Source: Garcia nutans (lineage: Eukaryota; Streptophyta; Magnoliopsida; Malpighiales; Euphorbiaceae). From it: a stretch of DNA of 64,000 nucleotides. This document shows positions 1-12,570 of this stretch, piece after piece. Location: assembly GCA_947685225.1 (NCBI GenBank), contig CANTUV010000011.1, forward strand, positions 63,910,501 to 63,974,500, in the 5' to 3' direction. The notes beneath the pieces are model-generated. The model was not told the DNA's origin, searched no databases, and was given only the letters and a program-made list of their open reading frames with translations. Made by a program: the position numbers and the translations under genes. Every line of letters starts with the position of its first letter. Positions within the stretch are counted from its first letter, which is position 1.

Positions 1-2089
1 TGGGTTTGCCAGATTATTGCACAGCTTCTTTCAGAACGATTAATTCCTTTTGTTGCTCTTGATGTGAGGAGGTAAGCCAAGCAACTGAGAAATAAAAACT
101 TCTGTATTTTCCTTTCAAGTCATTGCCTGCTAATTATTTATGCCAGCATAATATTAACATATATTTCTGTTTTGTTCCATTTTCTATTCTTTGCCTCCAA
201 AGGGTGGCTCAACATCTTTTCGATCTTCGAACCTTTTTCAAATACTTCAATAGAAGTTTTAAGTATTCTTACTAATTTTAAGTGAGGCTATACTTGATTA
301 TGGTCACTTCAAGTGGAGTCTTAGGAGGGAGAATTTTGAGACTGTTCTATCCTTAGTATTTTTGCATAAAATGGCTGTGCTTAAGACTGCACACTTGTTG
401 TTGCAAGTTCAAAGCGTAAACAAGTTTCTAAACAATGGCCTCTTTCTAATTTCAAGTCTGCTCACCAAGTTAACTCGATAAGAGGGGAAATATAAGTGAA
501 ATTTTGACTGATTATTTTACGATGATGATTTGTTTCTTTAGTGATATATGTCGTCGTGTTCAAATACTTGCTACTGTGAAAAAAAAAGCAAAAAGCAATA
601 GAAAGCAACAGCTATAATTTTCACCTGTTTATTGCGAGATATGGCTGCAAGATCATAGTACTAATTAAATGCATTAAGAGTATGTATGTTGGAAGTTCAT
701 GTATATTTACATTTAAGTTTTTTCAGTGATAGAGTGGCAATGGGGCGTGCCCTTGACCTTCCTGTCTTTTTTGGAGATGCTGGTAGTCGAGAGGTAAAGC
801 AAAATACATCATGAGTATATACTTAAGGGCAGTTCTGGTGTTTACTGGTTTTATTTTTATGGTTAGGTCCTCCATAAAGTTGGTGCTGAAAGAGCATGTG
901 CTGCAGCAATAACTTTGGACACTCCTGGTGCAAATTATAGAACTGTCTGGGCACTAAGCAAGTACTTCCCCAATGTAAAGACATTTGTCCGAGCTCACGA
1001 TGTTGATCATGGCGTTAATTTGGAAAAGGCAGGGGCTACAGCGGTAATATTCTGATAACTCTCTTATTAATTTTCTCTCTCTCATGAGGGAGATGTATGG
1101 ATAAAATAATTATTGCATTGAAGGATACTGCCACTGCTCAAGACTCCTTTTTGCGAGGATTAGAAGAGGCTCTGCCCTATAATTGTTTCATTATTGATGT
1201 GAAATTTGCAGTTACAAAAATGATAGCCAACAGGAATAACTGTTATTGGTTTATCCTCCCTTGTATGCACATTTACTTGGCTATTGAATGATGTTGAAAA
1301 TAAATATTTACAGGTTGTCCCTGAGACATTAGAGCCAAGCCTACAATTGGCGGCTGCAGTTCTTGCACAGGTAAAGCAAAATGATTTTGAGCAAGTTTTA
1401 TGTCACTGATTACAATGAGATGAGTATGCCATGTTTTTCTTTTCTTGAAGTGATGGATATGCTGATCTTAATTAGGTTTTTGTATTAGAACTGATATATG
1501 TGGGGCTAAAATGCTGTAAATACTTTCATCGGCCCTGAGATGAGTCCCATATGGGCTTTGTTGATTTCCACTTTCACAAGTTTTATGGAATACTAGAACC
1601 AATTTTATTTTGATCCAATTCCTTGAATCAACTAAGAGGAAAAGAATTTTGTTCTGATATGGACTGATTTGACAATATAATAAACCAATGCTAATTCTCA
1701 CGATGTATCATAACCCTTTAGCATTCTTATCATTTGTGTTTTCTTTTTCTTTTTTTTCTCTTTTCCATTTAGGCTAAACTACCCACGTCAGAGATCGCAT
1801 CAACTATAAATGAATTTAGGTCTCGCCACTTGTCAGAGCTTACTGAGGTATTTTCTGCTCTTTCTTATGCTTACAACTTTCAGCCTTCTGCAATTTCCAA
1901 GTGTAGACTTGATTCCTTAATTTCCGCTGGTATATAAACCTGAACCTGTAAGTTTATCTACTGTTGCAGCTATGCCAATCGAGTGGAAGTTCTCTTGGTT
2001 ATGGGTTTTCACGAATCATGAGCAAATCCAAAACTCAACTTTCGGACCCGGAAGAAGACCAAATCGCTGAAGGAACATTAGCAATATGA
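1..2089 (+). CDS. KEA2: Chloroplast K+ efflux antiporter (KEA1/KEA2 type), 3' part only
   Basis: The spliced exons 1-71, 727-793, 867-1043, 1314-1370, 1773-1847 and 1970-2089 (stop TGA) read without interruption, and every junction is GT-AG. They encode the C-terminal RCK/KTN domain of a plastid envelope K+/H+ antiporter. Visible motifs include IPFVALDV, the acidic FGDAGSRE stretch, LDTPGANYRTVWAL, VRAHDVDHG and the tail SGSSLGYGFSR ending in EGTLAI. In this family the RCK domain binds nucleotides and gates K+/H+ exchange that controls stroma pH and volume. The transport domain and transit peptide lie left of the window. KEA1 and KEA2 are close paralogues, so the symbol is a best guess. The residues at positions 1-12 read WVCQ where family members usually have RVGQ (see findings). 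Family and domain assignment is firm. Confidence 0.9.
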
Positions 2090-3059
2090 GAGAACCTTCT
2101 AAAGCCCCCTAAAAAAAGAAAAGGAAAATAAATACTACAGGAAATTATATAGTGCCATTGCATGTTCCATTGGCCTAATTGTACAGAAAATATACTGAAA
2201 GAAGAAGCAATGACATACTATTGGTCGAATTTCTTCGATAAAATTTTGATAGATCTTCATAAAGACATGCTGAAATGGATATTTTCTGCTTTATTGGTTA
2301 TAACACTGGAAAAGGAACTGAGAATCTGAAATCTCACTGTTTTCCAAGTAAATATGTTGATTTGCATGTTCCTTTCTAACCTGTTCTATGCTTCTCAATT
2401 GAGACAAATTCACCTTATTAGGACTATTATACACTGCTTCTTCCACAAGAATAGATTTATAGCAGTAATAATTTTATCTAATCTTTAATTTATTTCATTT
2501 TTTTTATTTCTTATAAATTATAAATTTTATTAATTCATTTCATGCATTCACATTGATTGCAGTTGTATAAAATAACTTTTGTATGTGCAATTATTTTGAA
2601 CTATTAATTTAAAATAGAAATTTCTTTTTTTTGTGATTGTTTCGAAATTTGTCCATATATATATAATGAAATTGTTGTTAGTTTGCCCCATTTTTTTTGC
2701 TTAACTTTGTAAGTTTATAATTGCATTTTCAAATTATTGTTCTTGCATTTTCAAGAACTTGAGTTTTTATTTCAATCAATATAAATCTTTTATGATTAAA
2801 ATTTCGATTTGATTTCTAAGATATTCATTGCACATATTTAAAGAAAGCTGAATAATCAACGTGCGATATTTCTAAAATTAGATAAGACTGAAAAATTCTG
2901 AAAAGCAGAGATATATAAAATCATTAGACCTAAATTATAAATAATATTATGCAGATTATTGGAATTACATTTATTCTCTATTACTGCTCTTTCTCAAGGT
3001 TCATTCATAATGGATCTGAAATCAAATCAATGAAGCAAAAAATTCTAGTTGAAAAGAAC
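2090..3059. other. Downstream spacer and 3' UTR of the KEA gene
   Basis: No gene is supported here. The first part is presumably the 3' UTR of the KEA gene, followed by AT-rich DNA with poly-T runs. The KEA gene and the Taspase-like pseudogene converge on this interval, so it should hold both polyadenylation regions. Confidence 0.5.
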
Positions 3060-6000
3060 CTAGGCAGAAAGATCAATTCGTGCTTCAAAATGGTCGACTC
3101 CAGTTCTGCTTTATTGTTTTGTACTACATAAGAGAGACCTGAAAAAGGAAATTCTACATTTCAGCAAAGGGTAAAAAAGCATTGATAACATTACCCATGA
3201 CATATCTAGTGAACAGGTAGCAATCTAGAATATCAAATATTATGATTAATTGGATAATGGAAATGAAGTGCCCATGATTCAAAACAACTACAAAAAGGTA
3301 ACACAATTAGCACAGAAATAACGTTGTCACCATCTCCAATTAACAATTCAAAACAACTACAAAAAGGTAACACGGAGCCATAGTCTCACTTCATCATACA
3401 ATCAAATTGCTCCATACTGTATAGACAAAAGTTTTAATCCGCGTAGCCTATTAATTTCCATCTTAAAATGGTCAACTCTGAGCATCAAAAGATAATACCT
3501 AAGCTAGAAAGGCACACTGGCTATAAAAATTCTTTTAAATTTCCTTTGCTAAGCTTCAGATTGATGTTAGCCATCATGAATAGATCATCAATCAAGATAA
3601 ATAAAGAACCAATATATGAGTAAATAAATGAATAAATGTCAAGGCTCAAACCAGATTTTGATACCTTAGGTCGTTCCATAGAACTTCCAAAATATCCTAT
3701 ACCAAAGGACAAGTATATGCAGCTGCAATCTCTATGGCCTTGAGTTTTGGCAAACTTTCTGGAGCCGTAGCGCACATAAAAGCATGTGAAAAAATAATGG
3801 TTTCGAATGAATTTAAAACAAGGGTTTAACAGCTAACCAATACAGGTGCTTCGGTTTGCACGAGTAAAATTCCTGCACTTTTATCACTAACATTTTGACT
3901 GCTGTCTGTAATTACAGAACGTAATACTTTCATGCTAGCAGAGGCAGGACCAACCTGAGAACTAAGAAATAAAGTAACCCTGTCAGTCTAATATACTGGA
4001 TCATCGTAGCAATGGGACATTCAGCTACCTCAGCAAATTAAAAGTACACGATAAGGTAGCAAACACATCTCTAAAAGTCCAATATATAAGCTGAAAAAGG
4101 TATCCATTTCAGCTCCCAGAAGCTTATACATATATTGCCCCCTTGTGGGCATAGGAGTGGTGGGTTGGGGATTCTTAATAAAAAGACATGACATACATTG
4201 ATGATGAAATACAGCACTCTCGAGATGCAAATCCTTTCATTAGACATTCTCCTGCACCAGAAACACAGCAACCAACAATGAATGGAGCCTCGAACAGACC
4301 CTTTGAAGAAACCCAACAACCAGAACCATACATAGCTGCCAACCCAACTCACCCACTTGCCTGCAATAATTTTTTTTTAACAAAAAAAAAAAGAAAGAAA
4401 AACCCTGCTATAACCTGCCTATGCTTCTAATAGATGTTCATTGCGAAAAGACAAATTATAACAATTCATTACCTTCACTGCTATCCCACCATTGCGACAA
4501 GACAAATTATAACAATTCTTCCAATTCACTTGGCATAGATGATTGACTGTTGGCATTATCTTTTAAAAGGGTTGACAGATTGAGCTTCTAGTTTTGAAAT
4601 ATAAAATGCATTTTTTGTCAAAACATTGTAATGTAAAACCAGACAAAGTCCATGTCAAAGTGCAAACAACAATACCAGACAGCTAGAAAATTCTTATTAA
4701 TAAATTATAAACTTCAATTACAATATTAATAGCCTGAGAACAAAGTTGCCGGATTTGGCAAACCAAATGCTCAGACCAATCAAGATGATTTCTGATAGTG
4801 GGACAACAACTAAGCAAAGATCAATTTATCATGGGAAAACAGCAAGATAGATGGAGAAAGGTGAATGCCGCTATCTGGATAAGGTGGATAAGCAAACAAC
4901 TCCACATCAAGTGCGTTTTTCAAATGGAAGAAATTGATTTGATTAAATGTGAAAGACCATCAACATGCCTGGTATTTATGTGGCCTCTTGAGAATTACAA
5001 TTCAGTCTCCCATCTACTCAATAGTGGCATTCACAAGCATTTCTTTGTACTTTTTCCATTGTGCTCTTGCCCTCCCTGTCACTAGCCACGGTTTCAAATA
5101 CATACAAGTTGAATTGATCCATCCCAAACTATTAGAAGAATAATCTAACTGCGAATTATCAGCCACGAGTTTTTAATTAGACAATAATCTGAAAGTTCAA
5201 AAGCATATCAAAATTAAATTTCCTCTTAAATAAATAAATGCCAGAAGATTAACCTCATCAGCCTCTGCTGTAGTTGCTGGCAAATTAATGCCTTTGGATT
5301 TTGCCCAAAGACGAGTGCCTTCACCTACCAAGAACCTAGGGGACACATAAAATGTTCCATAAGAAAACCACGAAAGAGAGAAAGAGGAAATAAAGAGGAA
5401 GATGAAAAGGAAATATGAATTTGTGTATGTAAACTGAGCATTTTAAAGGTTTCTAAAATTTTCCCAAATCCTAGAATGATAATAAAAATGATGGTGCATC
5501 TTACACATTTTACAGTGCAAGTCCATGTTAGACGAGAAAAATGAGGAAAAAAAATTGTACATGGAATTTTTTTTAAGTATGGAGATGCAAATATTGATTC
5601 ATTATAACAAAGCTGAGATCATTACATAGGAAGCATTCGACCCAACAATGAAGAACCCATCATTTGTTCCTTGGCCAATAAGGCAGCAATCTTGATGGCA
5701 TTTTGTACACTTGGTCTACAACTAATCAAATATAGACTCGGTAACTTCATGAAAATTATAAAGAACAAACAGAAGTGAAAGCCAAAGAGAAATTCACATA
5801 AAAATAAATAAAAACTGAGTACCTCGCACTGCTCCCACAGCTCCGAATGCTCCAGAGTCACCATCCATAATGCTTGCATCACACTCCGCATAGCCATCTT
5901 CTGTTAAATTAGAGCCTCGGCCTGTAATAAAAGTAGTAATTACAAGATGGGCAAGGAATACAATATCTATCAGAAAATACCACTTTGCACCTTAACTAAA

Positions 6001-6411
6001 TTTATAATAAGCAAAGTGTTTACGGAAACTTCAAAAGTGAAATTCATCAAAATATCAAACACAAATATATAACATATAGATATACCTCCAACACTTGAAT
6101 GGCAGCTGTAACAGCATCTAGAGATCCACCGGAACCCTAAATCAGCCGAACAAAAAACTAATAATACACAATACTGAAACATTAATGCACATGAGAAACA
6201 ATTTTTAAATTGAGAACGGAAAAGGAAAAAAAGTCGAAATGGTGAGAATGGGATGAGAAAAGAACACCTGGCGAAGAATAGAAGCAGCAGCGAGGCAAGC
6301 GCGTTTCATGGCAGACCTCAAGGCTTTCTCGCTGGATGGCGCGTGATGGCCAGCGCCGACACGAACAGCAATGAAAAATCTAGGGTTTTCATCCTCTGCC
6401 TTGCAAGCCAT
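3060..6411 (-). pseudogene. Taspase-like (threonine aspartase) pseudogene
   Basis: The family is the Ntn-hydrolase asparaginase-2 superfamily, in which Taspase cleaves itself before a catalytic threonine. Recognisable exons on the minus strand are 6268-6411 (start ATG at 6411, with FFIAVRVGAGHHAPS and ALRSAMKRACLAAAS), 6086-6136, 5823-5921 (GRGSNLTEDG...GAFGAVGAV), 5626-5715, 5254-5335, 5014-5088, about 4473-4495, 4197-4360, 3838-3954, 3665 to about 3775, and 3060-3138. Lesions: an in-frame TAG at 5014-5016; a TGA where the family has Arg near 4350; a one-base shift inside the AIEIAAAY/FGIGYFG segment near 3700; a shift plus a TAA in the last exon; a phase mismatch between the exons at 5823-5921 and 5626-5715; and no trace of the usual DDPSTNAG segment. 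The exon with the Asp/catalytic-Thr junction is also not found. The region is therefore a decayed gene, although its exons still stand in family order. Confidence 0.85.
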
Positions 6412-6479
6412 TGGAGGGCTTTCGTTAATGGAGCTACCAGTGCCGTCGTTTTGAGCTTCCTTTAAAATATAAAACGATT

Positions 6480-7519
6480 CGCGGTTTTTGTTAATGAAAC
6501 GTCAAAAATAAAAAATAAAAAATTACTAATGGCTACGAAGCATATATATATACATATATCAATAAATTATTTTAAACAAAAAATTAAATTTTATTTATTT
6601 TAAAATTTTATTCATAAAGTATCATAAACAAATATAAATTAAAATTAATTTTACAAATGTCATTGATAAGATTTTTTAATTTGCAAATTTAACAATTAAT
6701 ATAAAATAATATATATTTTCACAGTATAAATTGTAAATATTCTCAAAATTAAAACCAAAGAAAGAAAATTAGTAATATAAAAAAAAAGAAAGAAACCAAA
6801 AAATAAAAGAAAATGTCAAATACTGTCGTGGCACACATAAGTTTAATTACCCCATAAAAAATTAAACATAGATAAGTATAAAAAATTAAACATAGATGAG
6901 TACTTGCATGTATTTAATTTTTGGTTCTTGAGAATGCATAAGATAAATTTGTGAACGAAATTAAGCAATCCTTCGAAGCATTAATATTTGCTTGACATTA
7001 TGTGTTGAATTGCCATAAAAATATTGATTACTGAAATTTATTCACATATTCAAATGATTAAGGCTAAAAAATATTGCCACACAACATTTCAAAATTAAAT
7101 TTCTTCAACATCTAAAATAATTTTTTTATACACGCTAAGCATTATCTAATAGTAAATATATATTTTATTAAATAATAAATTTAGAATCAATTCAATATAT
7201 TAAATATTACAAACTATTAACTTTTTTTAGTCCACAATCTAAAGCCAGAGGTAACATGGAAAATAGAAACATTAGAGTATTTCTGTAATCCAAATATAAA
7301 GCAAATTAAATATATGCAAGTTCTATAAGGATATGTCTTTATCTCCAAATGAGAATTGGGGTTCAAAAAAATTACATGGAAGATCTGCATGAGCATATCT
7401 TCAATCCCATCTGAATTGTTCATAAAAATTGTATAAGCAAAAATTCTAATCGACACTAGTTCTTAAATGGGTAAATTATAAACAATATAATTGAAAAGGT
7501 ACAAAAAAAGGCCATAATT
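6480..7519. other. AT-rich spacer without a recognisable gene
   Basis: This interval lies between the start of the Taspase-like pseudogene and the end of the PMM gene. It is strongly AT-rich, with short ORFs only and no similarity that I can recognise. The first 100-200 bases should contain the former promoter of the Taspase-like gene. Confidence 0.4.
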
Positions 7520-7617
7520 TCATGGATTTGCCAGGAAGAGAGCTCTACACTGCTCCATTGTATCATTAGGGCTGGTAACCGCAAAAGGGTAAGTGGCAGA
7601 GTTGAAATGATCTCAGA

Positions 7618-9414
7618 TAGGGGTGTAACTTGGTTTGGAATATTACCGATTTAAACCGAAATCCAAATCGAAATTGTTATTTGGATTGGAATTTTGGAAT
7701 GTGGAATATGGAATGGAATGTATTTTCTAAAATTATGGAATATGGAATGGAATGTTATAATGAAATTCCAAATTCCATTCCATATACCGAAATTTTATTA
7801 TAAGATTTTTAATAATATAATTAATAATACATATTTAAATAAATCATCAAATATTAATATTAAAATATGTAATTTAATTTTATACAATATTTTATTAACC
7901 CTACCCTATTAGGTTTAATATATATTCGTTTAATATTTTATTAACTCTACCCTATTAGGTTTGATAGGTATGACTTAGAGGATACTCGTTATGAAAGTGA
8001 GTTAAAAGATAGAGATGGGGGTGGAAAGCCTTCTGATGATGATTGGGTTAATGTTGGTAGGTTGGTGACTTTCTTAGAAAATTTTTATGAGTTGACTTTG
8101 CGTGTTTCTGGCTCTTTATATGTCACATCTAATAATTTTTTTCATGAGATGGTTGCTGTAGATGCTCTTTTGAATGAGTTGAATAATAGCTCTGATTTGA
8201 ACATGAGTTTTATGGCTGAAAAAATGAAAGATAAGTACTACAAGTATTGGAGAAAGCCTGAAAAATGAACATGATGATTTTTATTTCAGTTGTACTTGAT
8301 CCTCGCTTCAAAATGAGCTTATTAGAATGGGGTCTTAATCAATTGTTTGATTGTTATATCTCATATAGTATTCTTAAAAAAGTGAGAGACAATTAATTGC
8401 ATGTTTGAAGAGTATAAGGGTGCTGGTGGTTCACCTACAAATGAGGTTGGGGTACAAGTTACTGAAATAAATCTACATTCTAATGTTATGGTGGATAGTT
8501 TTCAACCTTCTCAAAAAATAAGACAAATAATGAAAGAAAAATACAATAAGCATAAATGCGAGAAAAATACAGGGTATATCAAATCTGAGTTAGATAGATA
8601 TCTTGAAGAAGACTGCATTGAGAATGTAAATGAATTTGATATTTTATTTTGATGGAAGCACAATGGTTCTAGATTTCCAATAATTGCAGAGATGTGTTAG
8701 CCATTCCTGTTTCTACTGTTGTTTCTGAAGCTGCTTTTAGTGCTGGAGGTCGTATACTTGATAATTTTAGAAGTTCTTTGAGTCCTAAAGTCGTGGAGGC
8801 TCTTATATGTGCACAAGATTGGCTTCGTGTTTCTCCATTTCCAATCAATTATGAAGAATCACAAGAAGATATTCAACAACTTGAGGAAGGTACATATAAT
8901 AATTTTCATAATTTTAATTTAAATATTTTATTTAATACAAATTTTAACAACCTTTTATTTATTCTTTTTTTTCAATATTCAGATTTGTCAAGACTACCAT
9001 GATGCGGTGAAGAAATTTTTTGGAAAGATATAGAGGTTTAAAGGATTACTTGAGATGAAAAGCATTTCTTAAATTATTAAGTGCATTTGTTTTTAAAAAG
9101 AATATTATTAAGTACTTAGTAATTTAACTTGAATGATATAATTTTATGAATTTATTTAGCTACTTTGAAATTTAAACTTATATAATGTTTCCATTTTCAG
9201 ATTTATTTTAAATCTATTCTAATTTTAGTTTTGATGGAAAAATTTTGGAATTACCGAATACCATACCGAATTTTAATGGAATGGTATGGAATGAAATTTT
9301 TAAGTCCGAATAATATTTGGATTGGTATGGAATAAAATTTTAAATACCGAAATATTTTGGAATGGAATTGGAATAGAGGCGATTGCATTCCATACCGACC
9401 GAATTACACCCCTA
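7618..9414 (+). mobile_element. hAT transposon remnant in PMM last intron
   Basis: The element is bounded by an exact 8-bp duplication ATCTCAGA (7610-7617 and 9415-9422) and by terminal inverted repeats starting TAGGGGTGTAA. Both ends are rich in GGAATGGAAT-type subterminal repeats, typical of hAT transposase binding regions. The plus strand carries broken pieces of a plant BED/RICESLEEPER-type transposase. These are about 7964-8268 (YDLEDTRYES onward), 8401-8652, and 8694 to about 8860 with the C-terminal dimerisation motif PVSTVVSEAAFSAGGRIL. The frame is interrupted by stops at 8266-8268 and 8650-8652, and the N-terminal zinc finger is missing. It is therefore non-autonomous. Confidence 0.88.
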
Positions 9415-9422
9415 ATCTCAGA

Positions 9423-9881
9423 CACCATAAAAACAACCAGAAGCACAGTGATACACATGAACAAATAAATAATGATACATTTTAACTTTTTAAGTACATA
9501 AAATCTGGAAAGCCCTGTTGCAACTCCATCATTGACAAAGATTTTGATGCAGTAGAAGACGGTATAAGCAAAAGAACACGGATCTCAAACCATTATAGGA
9601 GCAAAAATGAAGAAGGAATGTGGAATAAAAAATTGAAGACCACAAACCACAAATGGTTGAGTCCCTAAGCAAATCATAAGGTCTACTCCAAATGCCTTTC
9701 CATCAATATGAATAAAATAACCTTTAGATAGTTTACCAGTTTTTCATAATTTTTTTTCTTTTGTTTGGGTTATTTATTTTTGAGCGCAACATATTGAAAA
9801 AAAGATGAGATGGTTCTGCTTCTATATGAGATTCATATAGTGTGCGCCAATGGATAGGTTGAAGATGAACTTTTTGCTAAC
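9423..9881. other. Remainder of PMM last intron
   Basis: This is intronic sequence between the hAT insertion and PMM exon 10. No ORF or element is recognised. Confidence 0.5.
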
Positions 9882-12570
9882 CTGTGTGACCCACAGTTCT
9901 TTCTGATTCATAAATTTCATGATCATTTCCTCCCTGGGAAAAAAAAGAACGAAAAATAAGAAAGTGCAAGGTTATGTGACAAAGAGTAGCAAAGCCTAGA
10001 AGTAGAGAAGCATCTCAAAATGTACAACAGTGGAATGCCAATTGAACAAAGATGATAACCGAACTAAAACAAATGCAATGCTGTGGACCAGGCCTAAATT
10101 TGGATGATGAATTTGACTTGGAGAACAGGGTTCATCTTATGGGTGAAACTGAAACACATGCTCGATCATTTAACTAAAGATTAGAAATATAAAGAATGAA
10201 CTCCAATGCTGATAAGAATCTTGTTACTCTTCAAATTCCCAGATTTTATCATAATCAATGTGAAACAATTGAATGCTTTAATGAAGAACAAACTCAAGAA
10301 TGATAGTACCAGAATTTCAAGTTAGCGAAATATTAATAGCAACACTGGATTGCTACTTCAATGAATCAAATTAAAACGTGAAACTTAAACTACTTTTGCA
10401 CCAAACTTTGGCTACTTCCTAAGCTTTTTACCTGAAATTTAAGATGTTCAAGTTTCCCTGATAATTTCATTCTTAAAAATGTCATCAGCATCCTAATATT
10501 AGAAATATTATGGGAAAGTCATAATAATGAGGTCCTATGGTAGTTGGAATGATACTCATAAGTAATTCACATTAGAGATGAGACAATAAATGTAACGCAA
10601 GGGACCAAGGGGCTAAGAAATTTCAAGCACATCATTTTGTGACTGCAAATATATTAGGGAAAGAAAAAAAAAAGGTGATGACCAACAATGTTATAAGCAA
10701 GCAATTGGCGGAGACACAAGGTCAGAGAATGACCAAGGACGCAAGCAACAAAAGACTAACCTTGTAAGTTTTGTCACCAAAGAAGTGGATTTCATTGAAC
10801 TCATCAAGATATCTCAAGCAATATGTCTTGTCCCAACCTTGAGGAAAAACCTATTACCAGCATTAATGAATAAGATTGCACTTTGCCAATCTGTCTTTTA
10901 TTTAACATGTTTAAAGATCATAATAAAGAGATAATTCACTCACATCAAAGCTTATCTGTCTGCCTATTGAAAATGTCAAGTTAAGGTGAGCGAACTTCTC
11001 ACGTAGCACAGACACCATTTTGGGCGTATGTTATGGACCTGAAGTCAATTATACAGGCAGCATATGCATGAACCAGATATAGTATCCATACAATGAGAGC
11101 AAGGGCTTCCAACATAATCTGTTAGTAAAGCAGAGCAGTGTTTTTCTAACCTTGTCATACGTTTCAAATTCATCCCTTTCTTCTTGGCTGCAGTTCCGCC
11201 CAATTGGTGATACATTAATCATCCCACTCCGGAATTCTATGAATGTTCCCCTGTATGAATAATTGAAGAAGTTATTATTCAATCCCTTTTTTCCTTTATC
11301 ACACTGATATGTGCGAAAGTGGACTTTCAAACTTCCAATGCACTCACCTTTTTATTGGAATATCCAAGTCAGCTATATAATGAAGCATAAAATTTATAAA
11401 TTCCTGCATGATCATTATCAGAATAACATATTGATACATTCATATGCTGATACTTATTTTGTGCATCTAAAGATTGAGGTACTACTTAATTACCATTTCC
11501 ATAAATACCCTGCCAAATCTAATTCAGTTTTTGGTATGCTGTTGGCCTTTTGTTTCAGATGCTTATAAAAAGTTATTAACCACTCTTTTCTTATGCAGAC
11601 AACCACAAACAATCATTGTCATTTGTGTCAAGCACATAAAAGCTGCATGTCAGGATCTTTAGTGGCCTCCTAAAAACAATCCTTCCTTACAATATTCGAT
11701 TCAGTCTAGTTATCCTTTTTTTTTCACTTGTTTTTCAGGCATTAATTTAAAATGTTTAATGGGGAAGTATAAGTAACTTGCCTTGAGTTTTTCCTCCCCA
11801 AGAAATGTCTTCAAGCTCTGGAAAACAGAATATTGTATACAACCCATTATGGAATAACACATCAAGTCAAAGAAAAAAGTTGGATTCACAGAACTGATTG
11901 CCCATCAGGAATTCTGAAGAAACAAATAGAATTTTGAGCTTAAGTATTTTGGTTTTTGATTATGGTTACCTGGGTACCAATAAGTTTCCCATCTTTATGA
12001 GCCATGAGACCATTCTCAGAAAATACAAAATCATAGTCATCAGTAACTGCATTACCAAAATTACAATTAAGAGCTCCTTATTACTTTTTTAAACATTCAT
12101 AAAGTGAAAAGCTACTTAGCAAACCTGTCTTGCCAAGTTGCTCTGATATCTTAGAGAGGTCAGATCCACCCACCACTCCCACAGTAACAACCTTCAGTCG
12201 AGTGAAGATACTATCATGTATGTATATCACGAACACAAACAAAAGTGATACTCGGATAAAATTCTAATTATGCTATAACAATGCATACCTTTCTGAGTTC
12301 CTGCATGAACTCTAGCATCTTTGGCGTGGACACCTGGAATTTGAGCAGAGAACATTGAACAAGAAGAAATCAGTTCATCTGGCTTTTGCAATCTATGCAA
12401 GAAATCTGCTAATATGTTCAAATCTTACTAATTACTACACCTATAAGAAAGAGAAATTGAAAATCCAACTGAAGGAAAAGGATCATAGAAGAATCCAATA
12501 CCTTTCTTGGAGCTGTGAGAGTTCCATCAACATCAAACAAGGCAATTAAACCAGACTTTCTAATTGCCAT

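Larger units (their letters stand above)
7520..12570 (-). pseudogene. PMM: Phosphomannomutase gene, all exons present but damaged
   Basis: PMM converts mannose-6-phosphate to mannose-1-phosphate in the cytosol, feeding GDP-mannose, ascorbate and glycan synthesis. Exons on the minus strand: 12502-12570, 12289-12333, 12125-12191, 11970-12046, 11782-11817, 11348-11403, 11151-11250, 10944-11038, 10761-10850, 9882-9933 and 7520-7578. They would give about 248 residues, the normal family length. Seen: the HAD nucleophile motif FDVDGTLT, VGGSDLSKI, RSGMINVSPIGRN, FPQGWDKTYCL and FFGDKTY. Intron 5 has a GC donor (AAG|GCAAGT). Damage: exon 8 is one base short in an A run (family PKMVSVL becomes PKWCLCY), its conserved IGGQ reads IGRQ, and the last acceptor is GG in place of AG (TTTTGCGG before TTACC). 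A hAT element sits in the last intron. The single-base loss in a homopolymer could be a sequence error, but the acceptor change is independent of it, so I favour a pseudogene. Confidence 0.8.

Noticed and set aside
4030..4430. Overlapping ORFs on both strands near 4.1-4.4 kb
   Set aside because: The minus-strand reading is the out-of-frame trace of the Taspase exon 4197-4360, and the plus-strand ORF is its complement.
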